A DNA stretch of 7,098 bases, taken from contig JAENWZ010000111.1 of assembly GCA_016649795.1 (NCBI GenBank), forward strand, positions 1 through 7,098, given 5' to 3'. Of this stretch, positions 1-4,741 are shown in pieces. This stretch comes from Proteiniphilum sp. Its GTDB lineage: Bacteria; Bacteroidota; Bacteroidia; Bacteroidales; Dysgonomonadaceae. Numbering within the stretch: position 1 is the stretch's first letter; every line of letters begins with the position of its first letter. The position numbers were made by a program, and so were the translations under genes. Below the pieces are notes generated by a model. The model saw nothing but the letters and a program-made list of their open reading frames with translations, had not been told where the DNA came from and searched no databases.

Positions 1-1009
1 GGCAATGACCTTGAATGGTGCTGCCGGTGATACCAAAACAGCTATGCAGGAGGCGCTTCTATGGAGTGATTTCCCCGATAATGAGGCGATCAATAGTTAC
101 TACAAAAAACTGAATGAGGCTTTGTTGAAAACAGATCCCTCCACCAGGCTCTCTATAGCCAATGCCATTTTCACCAATCAATCCGTGACGATCAATACCA
201 ATTTTATCAACACCAACCAAACATGGTATGATGCTACGGTGCAGCGAGTTGATTTTTCCAATCCTGCCACCACGGCTGTTATCAACCAGTGGGCTTCAGA
301 TCATACCAACGGGTTGATAAAAAAGGTGATAGACAAAACCAATTACAACGATTTGATGTATCTGCTCAATGCCATCTATTTCAAAGGAATCTGGACGACA
401 GAATTTGATGTGAAAAATACGACGAAAAAAACCTTCACCGGCGAAGATGGCACAATTCAGCAAGTAGATATGATGAAGCAAAAGGCAACGTTCAGTTACA
501 CGGAAGATCAGACCCTGCAGATGGTGCAGCTCCCCTACGGTAACCAGGCCTTCAGCATGATGGTGTTACTGCCCAAAGAGGGGAAGAAGCTTAAGGATGT
601 GCTGACCGCTACCCGGCAGAGTGATTACTGGAGCGACCTGAAATCGGGGTTGCGCGAGGCTGAGGTTGATCTGTTCCTGCCGAGATTTAAAACGGAGTAC
701 AGTAAGTATTTGAACGAAGTACTTACAAAAATGGGAATGGGGGTTGCCTTCACCGATGCTGCCGATTTCACCGGTATAACAGATATTCCCGCAAGGATTT
801 CATTTGTGAAACAGGACACCTATATCAGTACCGATGAGTCGGGAACTGAAGCTGCAGCCGTGACCACCGTAGGGATGGTGATGACTTCGATGCCTGGAGA
901 GCCGCAATCGGTCGTTTTCAATGCAGAAAGACCCTTTATCTATATCATTCAGGAAAACTCCACTGGTGCTGTGCTCTTTATGGGGGCAGTGAAGAATTTT
1001 GATAAATAA
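1..1009 (+). CDS. Serpin family protease inhibitor, 5'-truncated by window edge
   Basis: Serpins trap a target protease by offering a reactive-centre loop that inserts into a central beta-sheet after cleavage. The reading frame is open from base 2 (codon 2-4 is Ala). The ATG at 5 is an internal Met in the conserved stretch AMTLNGAAGDT, so the real start lies upstream. Full serpins are about 370-400 residues; about 335 are present, so helix A and any signal peptide are missing. Visible landmarks are LLNAIYFKGIW (about 359-393), LPYGNQAFSMMVLLP (about 530-574) and VDLFLPRFK (about 665-691). The hinge ESGTEAAAVTT (836-868) has the small residues typical of inhibitory serpins, and the C-terminal ERPFIYIIQ (926-952) and GAVLFMGAV (965-991) are also present. 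The loop after the hinge reads VGMVMTSMPGEP (869-904), placing P1 near Thr884 or the adjacent Met or Ser codons; there is no Arg or Lys there. A terminator follows 36 bases after the stop. Family assignment is very secure; target and export are inferred. Confidence 0.96.
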   Translation, partial: AMTLNGAAGDTKTAMQEALLWSDFPDNEAINSYYKKLNEALLKTDPSTRLSIANAIFTNQSVTINTNFINTNQTWYDATVQRVDFSNPATTAVINQWASDHTNGLIKKVIDKTNYNDLMYLLNAIYFKGIWTTEFDVKNTTKKTFTGEDGTIQQVDMMKQKATFSYTEDQTLQMVQLPYGNQAFSMMVLLPKEGKKLKDVLTATRQSDYWSDLKSGLREAEVDLFLPRFKTEYSKYLNEVLTKMGMGVAFTDAADFTGITDIPARISFVKQDTYISTDESGTEAAAVTTVGMVMTSMPGEPQSVVFNAERPFIYIIQENSTGAVLFMGAVKNFDK

Positions 1010-1045
1010 ACTTTTTTTTATCCTCCTTTTTTATCGTTAATAGTA

Positions 1046-1088
1046 AACACCCAACAGGTTTCGCTTGTTGGGTGTTGTTTTTTATTTT
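1046..1088 (+). terminator. Intrinsic terminator of the serpin gene
   Basis: There is a perfect 11-bp inverted repeat, AACACCCAACA (1046-1056) and TGTTGGGTGTT (1066-1076). The stem can extend by a G-U and a G-C pair around a TTTCG loop. A T-run follows (six T at 1078-1083, then ATTTT). The strong stem with an immediate T-tract is a textbook rho-independent terminator, placed 36 bases after the serpin stop. It insulates nrdJ from serpin transcription. The left arm is preceded by T-rich sequence with few A's, so it is less convincing as a terminator for the opposite strand. Confidence 0.93.
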
Positions 1089-1267
1089 AATTCCGAAACA
1101 TCGTGGTGAAATAGTGATTTTTCTTTTTTATCTTTTTGTGTGTCAGTGGAGTTGTCCCAAATGGAAAACATTTCATGTCAATGTGAAAATTAATCATATG
1201 ATATACAGATTATTATATTTTTTTAGGGAAAACTTATTCAATTGTTGATAAATAAATGTGTAAATAT

Positions 1268-1298
1268 TTTGCGCTTTTAGAAAGTTTCAATAAACTTG
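1268..1298 (+). promoter_or_regulatory. Candidate Bacteroidota-type promoter for nrdJ
   Basis: TTTG at 1268-1271 and TAAACTTG at 1291-1298 are separated by 19 bases. This matches the Bacteroidota primary-sigma pattern of a TTTG -33 box, a spacer of about 19-21 bases and a TAnnTTTG -7 box, with one mismatch (C for T at the fifth base). Transcription would begin about 1303-1306 and give a leader of about 95 bases. A small palindrome, GAAAGTTTC (1280-1288), lies in the spacer. A weaker overlapping alternative is ATTG (1241-1244) with TATTTTG (1265-1271). Confidence 0.6.
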
Positions 1299-1338
1299 CA
1301 TAACCAAACGATACCTGTATTGAAAAATAACATCTCAT

Positions 1339-1356
1339 ATCAGGAGAATCAGGAAA
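1339..1356 (+). repeat. Tandem 9-base repeat in the nrdJ leader
   Basis: ATCAGGAGA (1339-1347) is followed directly by ATCAGGAAA (1348-1356), eight of nine bases identical. The purine-rich AGGAG core resembles a Shine-Dalgarno sequence but lies more than 50 bases before the nrdJ ATG, with no other ATG in reach, so it is not a normal ribosome site for nrdJ. Its role is unknown and it may be chance. Confidence 0.4.
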
Positions 1357-1399
1357 CATTTTAAAAGTCAATTTATTTATTTTAAATTATTATCAGCTG

Positions 1400-3952
1400 A
1401 TGAAAAAAAAGACCTACACCTTCGACGAAGCAAACAAAGCCTCGTTGGAGTATTTTAAGGGTGATGAGCTTGCAGCCAAGGTATGGGTGAGTAAGTACGC
1501 GCTTAAAGACAGCCAGGGAGATATCTACGAAAAGACGCCCGAGGACATGCATTGGCGGTTGGCAAGAGAGGTAGCGAGGATGGAGAAGAGATATGCCAAT
1601 CCATTAAGCGAGCAAGAGCTGTTTGATCTGTTCGATCAGTTCAGATACATTATCCCGCAAGGGAGTCCCATGACCGGTATCGGGAATGATTTTCAGGTTG
1701 CTTCACTCTCTAACTGTTTTGTGATCGGGATGGATGGTAACGCCGATTCGTATGGCGCGATTATCCGTATTGATGAAGAGCAGGTGCAACTGATGAAACG
1801 CCGCGGTGGTGTGGGTCATGACCTTTCACATATCCGTCCGAAGGGATCACCCGTCAAAAATTCCGCACTGACATCCACAGGACTGGTTCCTTTCATGGAA
1901 CGTTACTCCAACTCCACGCGTGAGGTGGCACAGGACGGTCGTCGCGGAGCGTTGATGTTGAGTGTCTCTATCAATCATCCCGATTCGGAGAATTTTATTG
2001 ATGCCAAGCTGGAACAGGGGAAGGTGACCGGAGCGAATATATCGGTGAAGATCGATGATGATTTCATGAAGGCTGCAGCCGAAAAAACCCCTTATATTCA
2101 GAAGTATCCCATTGCATCAGACCAGCCGAAATATCAGAAAACGATTAACGCGCAGGAGCTGTGGGATAAAATAGTGCACAACGCATGGCAGTCGGCCGAG
2201 CCGGGTGTCCTCTTCTGGGACACCATTATCCGTGAGTCGGTGCCCGACTGTTATGCCGACCTGGGTTTCAAGACAGTCTCCACCAATCCCTGTGGTGAGA
2301 TTCCCTTGTGTACCTACGACAGTTGTCGTCTGCTGGCGATCAACCTCTACTCCTATGTGGTGAATCCCTTTAAGAAGGATGCATGGTTCGATTTTGAGCT
2401 GTTTGGCAAACATGTGCAGCTGGCACAACGTATCATGGATGATATTGTCGACCTGGAATCGGAGAAGATCGACAAGATACTTGAAAAAATTGATGCTGAT
2501 CCCGAGACGGAAGAGGTGAAATCGTCGGAACGCACCCTCTGGAAAAAGATCCAGAGGAAAACATTGCAGGGTCGTCGTACGGGTGTGGGTATTACCGCTG
2601 AAGGTGATATGCTGGCCGCTTTGGGAATACGCTACGGTACTGATGAGGGTACCGATTTCTCAGAGAAGGTACATCGTGCCGTAGCCATCAATGCCTATCG
2701 CTCATCGGTAGATATGGCCAAAGAGCGGGGTGCTTTTGAGATCTTCGATGCCGGGAGAGAGAAAAACAATCCGTTCATCAATCGCCTGAAAGAGGCTGAT
2801 CCACAGATGTATAAAGATATGGTGAAGTATGGCCGCCGCAATATCGCCTGTCTCACTATCGCCCCTACCGGAACCACCAGCCTGATGTCACAGACCACCT
2901 CCGGTATAGAGCCGGTATTTCTTCCTGTCTACACACGCCGTCGCAAGGTGAATCCGAACGACAGGGATGTGAAGATCGATTTCATTGATGAGAATGGTGA
3001 TTCCTGGGAGGAGTATGTAGTGTTCCATCACAAGTTCGTGACATGGATGGAGGCGAACGGTTACTCCACCACCAGACGTTATTCCGGTGAGGAAATCGAT
3101 GAGCTCGTGACCAAATCACCCTATTACAAAGCCACCTCGAACGATGTGGACTGGCTGCAGAAGGTGAAGATGCAGGGACGCGTACAGAAATGGGTGGATC
3201 ATTCCATCAGTGTAACCATCAACCTGCCTAACGATGCGACGGAAGAGCTGGTGGGTGAGTTGTATATGGAAGCGTGGAAGAGCGGTTGCAAAGGATGTAC
3301 TGTCTACCGCGACGGATCGCGTGCGGGTGTGCTTATCTCCAACGGCAATGGTGATGGCGACAAGAAAGAGGAGGCAGATGATGACTGTTATGAATTGCCC
3401 CAGATCGTCACCTCACGTCCTATTGAACTGGAATCTGATGTGATAAAGTTTCAGAACAACAAGGAAAAGTGGATCGCTTTTATCGGGTTGTTGAACGGCA
3501 GGCCATACGAAATATTTACCGGTATCAACGATGAGGATGACGGTATCATGGTGCCGAAGAATGTCTCTACCGGTAAAATCATCAAAGCGTACGATAATGA
3601 CGGACGGAAGCACTACGATTTTCAGTTTCAGACGCGCAGAGGTTATAAAGTAACCATTGAGGGACTGGACGGGAAGTTCAATCCTGAATATTGGAACTAT
3701 GCGAAGCTGATCTCAGGGGTGTTGCGTTACGGTATGCCCATTGATCAGGTGATCAAGCTGGTGTCGGGTCTGGAGCTGGACAGTGAGACGATCAACACCT
3801 GGAAGAATGGTGTTGAGCGGGCATTGAAGAGATACCTGCCCAATGAAACAGAGATCAAGGGTCAGAAATGCCCCGTCTGCGGACATGAGACGCTGGTCTA
3901 CGAGGAGGGGTGTCTGAAATGCCGCAACTGCGGCGCATCCAAGTGCGGCTGA
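1400..3952 (+). CDS. nrdJ: Adenosylcobalamin-dependent (class II) ribonucleotide reductase
   Basis: This enzyme reduces ribonucleotides (probably diphosphates) to deoxyribonucleotides in the cytoplasm, using adenosylcobalamin to create a thiyl radical, so it needs neither oxygen nor a second subunit. The 850 residues match the long NrdJ form. STNPCGEIPL holds the catalytic triad Asn296, Cys298 (thiyl) and Glu300. Cys106 (SNCFV) and Cys309 (SCRLLAINL) are the likely redox pair; the 11-residue step from Cys298 to Cys309 agrees with Thermotoga maritima NrdJ numbering as I recall it. The phosphate-binding APTGTTS is at 488-494 and YRDGSR at 636-641. After an acidic linker (about 647-665) come a TSCPD-like domain (about 680-813) and a C-terminal cysteine-rich zinc ribbon (Cys824, 827, 838, 841, 844, 849). 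The N-terminus lacks an ATP-cone, so dATP overall-activity control is probably absent. ATG 1400 is the natural start: it lies just before the conserved family N-terminus, behind an A/T-rich leader. No riboswitch was seen. Confidence 0.97.
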   Translation: MKKKTYTFDEANKASLEYFKGDELAAKVWVSKYALKDSQGDIYEKTPEDMHWRLAREVARMEKRYANPLSEQELFDLFDQFRYIIPQGSPMTGIGNDFQVASLSNCFVIGMDGNADSYGAIIRIDEEQVQLMKRRGGVGHDLSHIRPKGSPVKNSALTSTGLVPFMERYSNSTREVAQDGRRGALMLSVSINHPDSENFIDAKLEQGKVTGANISVKIDDDFMKAAAEKTPYIQKYPIASDQPKYQKTINAQELWDKIVHNAWQSAEPGVLFWDTIIRESVPDCYADLGFKTVSTNPCGEIPLCTYDSCRLLAINLYSYVVNPFKKDAWFDFELFGKHVQLAQRIMDDIVDLESEKIDKILEKIDADPETEEVKSSERTLWKKIQRKTLQGRRTGVGITAEGDMLAALGIRYGTDEGTDFSEKVHRAVAINAYRSSVDMAKERGAFEIFDAGREKNNPFINRLKEADPQMYKDMVKYGRRNIACLTIAPTGTTSLMSQTTSGIEPVFLPVYTRRRKVNPNDRDVKIDFIDENGDSWEEYVVFHHKFVTWMEANGYSTTRRYSGEEIDELVTKSPYYKATSNDVDWLQKVKMQGRVQKWVDHSISVTINLPNDATEELVGELYMEAWKSGCKGCTVYRDGSRAGVLISNGNGDGDKKEEADDDCYELPQIVTSRPIELESDVIKFQNNKEKWIAFIGLLNGRPYEIFTGINDEDDGIMVPKNVSTGKIIKAYDNDGRKHYDFQFQTRRGYKVTIEGLDGKFNPEYWNYAKLISGVLRYGMPIDQVIKLVSGLELDSETINTWKNGVERALKRYLPNETEIKGQKCPVCGHETLVYEEGCLKCRNCGASKCG

Positions 3953-3975
3953 TCAGTCCGGCAGATTGACCATCG

Positions 3976-4018
3976 TTTTTCTGTTTTTTATTTATTCATC
4001 TGCTCTTTTTCTGTTTTT
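3976..4018 (+). repeat. Direct 13-base pyrimidine repeats between nrdJ and yigZ
   Basis: TTTTTCTGTTTTT occurs twice, at 3976-3988 and 4006-4018, 30 bases apart, in the 71-base gap before yigZ. The tract is strongly pyrimidine-rich on the + strand and ends six bases before the yigZ ATG. It contains no Shine-Dalgarno sequence. It may be low-complexity spacer or a U-rich mRNA segment that keeps the yigZ start unstructured; the second reading is inference. Confidence 0.5.
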
Positions 4019-4023
4019 GCCTT

Positions 4024-4629
4024 ATGAACGATACTTTTTATACCATCGAACAGCCGGGTGAAGGGTTCATCACCGAGAAGAAGAGCAAGTTTATCTCGCA
4101 CATCATTCCCGTGAAGAGTGCCGAAGAGGTGAAGGAGATAGTGGGTGAGCACCGGAAGAAGTATTACGATGCACGGCATGTCTGCTGGGCCTATATGCTG
4201 GGGTGGGAGCGGGACGAGTTTCGTGCGAACGACGATGGGGAGCCTTCGGGTACGGCCGGGAAGCCTATCCTGGGGCAGATCAACTCCGCCGGGCTGACCG
4301 ATGTACTGATACTTGTGGTGCGCTATTTTGGCGGCACGCTACTGGGTACCGGCGGACTGATCAAATCCTACAAGGAAGCAGCCGCCGCCGCTATCGCCAA
4401 CGTGGAGATCGTGGAGAAAACAGTGGATGATTTTATCGATATCTATTTTGAATACCCGTTGTTTAATGATGTGATGCACGTGTTAAAACAGTTCGCGTCG
4501 GTCCGCTGGACGCAGGACTTCAGGGAGAGCTGCAGGATGCGGCTGCAGGTACGTCGTTCTCTCTCTGCGCCACTGACGGAGATGCTCACTGCTATTTATG
4601 GTGTTATGGTCAGCACAGATGAAAAATAG
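4024..4629 (+). CDS. yigZ: YigZ / IMPACT family protein (UPF0029)
   Basis: This is a 201-residue cytoplasmic protein, close to the roughly 200-residue norm of bacterial YigZ. The N-terminal IMPACT domain (about 15-125) shows the family signatures ARHVCWAY (50-57), NDDGEPSGTAGKP (69-81) and VVRYFGGTLLGTGGL (98-112). The C-terminal part (about 138-195) fits the small DUF1949 ferredoxin-like domain. Eukaryotic IMPACT modulates the translational stress kinase GCN2, but bacterial YigZ has no settled function; roles in nucleic-acid or translation-related binding are only suggested by fold. The ATG at 4024 is the natural start, with the expected family N-terminus (EGFITEKKSKFI) shortly after it. It lies 71 bases after nrdJ with no convincing terminator or promoter between, so read-through from nrdJ is likely. 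A promoter of its own stands between it and topA. Confidence 0.95.
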   Translation: MNDTFYTIEQPGEGFITEKKSKFISHIIPVKSAEEVKEIVGEHRKKYYDARHVCWAYMLGWERDEFRANDDGEPSGTAGKPILGQINSAGLTDVLILVVRYFGGTLLGTGGLIKSYKEAAAAAIANVEIVEKTVDDFIDIYFEYPLFNDVMHVLKQFASVRWTQDFRESCRMRLQVRRSLSAPLTEMLTAIYGVMVSTDEK

Positions 4630-4661
4630 CTTAATAAATAAGGAATTTCTAAAATAATTAT

Positions 4662-4710
4662 AGATACTTACACAAAATTACTACTTTTGCACCTTGAATG
4701 TGAAGTATCT
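4662..4710. repeat. Inverted repeat bracketing the topA -7 box
   Basis: AGATACTT (4662-4669) and AAGTATCT (4703-4710) are perfect 8-base inverted repeats. They extend inward by CACA (4671-4674) and TGTG (4699-4702) if one base (A4670) is bulged, giving 12 paired positions. The 24 bases between the arms contain the whole -7 box. The arms could be a pair of operator half-sites or a supercoiling-sensitive cruciform; either reading is inference. The right arm overlaps the palindrome at 4698-4715. Confidence 0.6.
4682..4689 (+). promoter_or_regulatory. topA promoter, exact Bacteroidota -7 box
   Basis: TACTTTTG matches TAnnTTTG at every fixed position and continues as TACTTTTGCA, a form common ahead of Bacteroidota genes. 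A good -33 TTTG is not found at the right distance; the region about 4657-4662 reads TTATA, so the upstream box is weak. Transcription would start around 4693-4697, leaving a leader of about 45-50 bases before the topA ATG at 4742. The site is 52 bases beyond the yigZ stop, so topA can be expressed independently. Confidence 0.75.
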
Positions 4711-4715
4711 CACAT
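4698..4715. promoter_or_regulatory. CRP/FNR-type palindrome in the topA leader
   Basis: ATGTGA (4698-4703), AGTATC, TCACAT (4710-4715) form a perfect 6-6-6 palindrome. Its core TGTGA-N6-TCACA is identical to the classical CRP half-sites of Proteobacteria. It begins 9 bases after the -7 box, overlapping or just downstream of the expected transcription start, where a bound regulator would normally repress. Bacteroidota do encode CRP/FNR-superfamily regulators, but whether one binds here is unknown. In RNA the same bases could form a 6-bp hairpin with a 6-base loop at or near the 5' end of the topA message. Confidence 0.5.
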
Positions 4716-4741
4716 ACAACAGATAGAAGAAAAAGCATTTA

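Larger units (their letters stand above)
1010..1399. other. 390-base AT-rich intergenic region between serpin and nrdJ
   Basis: No open reading frame with coding character is visible on either strand. The first 80 bases hold the serpin terminator. Bases 1090-1260 are AT-rich with only weak symmetry: a 10-bp palindrome ATCATATGAT at 1193-1202, and the arms TTTCA/TGAAA at 1171-1175 and 1184-1188. Bases 1268-1298 hold the candidate nrdJ promoter. Bases 1300-1399 would form the nrdJ leader, which contains no ATG before 1400, no cobalamin-riboswitch-like conserved core and no recognisable NrdR box. The last 30 bases before the start codon are almost pure A/T, as is usual in Bacteroidota leaders. 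Confidence 0.75.

Noticed and set aside
5..7. ATG at base 5 as the true serpin start
   Set aside because: The codon before it is in frame, and the following residues belong to the middle of a conserved serpin segment that normally has about 60-90 residues before it; the gene starts outside the window.
1182..1198. A second CRP-like site (TGTGA...TCATA) upstream of nrdJ
   Set aside because: The spacer is 7 rather than 6 bases and the second half-site is degenerate, so it does not match the topA palindrome well enough to call.
1300..1399. Cobalamin riboswitch before the B12-dependent nrdJ
   Set aside because: The leader is short and A/T-rich, and no B12-box-like conserved core or multi-stem fold is visible.
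2117..2428. A 103-codon - strand open frame inside nrdJ
   Set aside because: Antisense to the NrdJ active-site region, with no recognisable protein features; a shadow frame.
3921..3990. Possible terminator after nrdJ: GC stem GCCGC/GCGGC (3921-3934), imperfect stem around CTGATCAG (3944-3963), then T-runs from 3976
   Set aside because: The first stem lies inside the coding sequence for the zinc ribbon, the second has bulges and a short stem, and the T-run begins 12 bases or more after it. It is not a canonical intrinsic terminator.
4012..4019. TGTTTTTG as a -7 box for yigZ
   Set aside because: It lacks the TA of TAnnTTTG, and transcription would start at or beyond the yigZ ATG at 4024.
4203..4430. 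A 75-codon + strand open frame inside yigZ
   Set aside because: It overlaps the most conserved part of the IMPACT domain in another frame, and its arginine/glycine-rich product looks like an out-of-frame reading.
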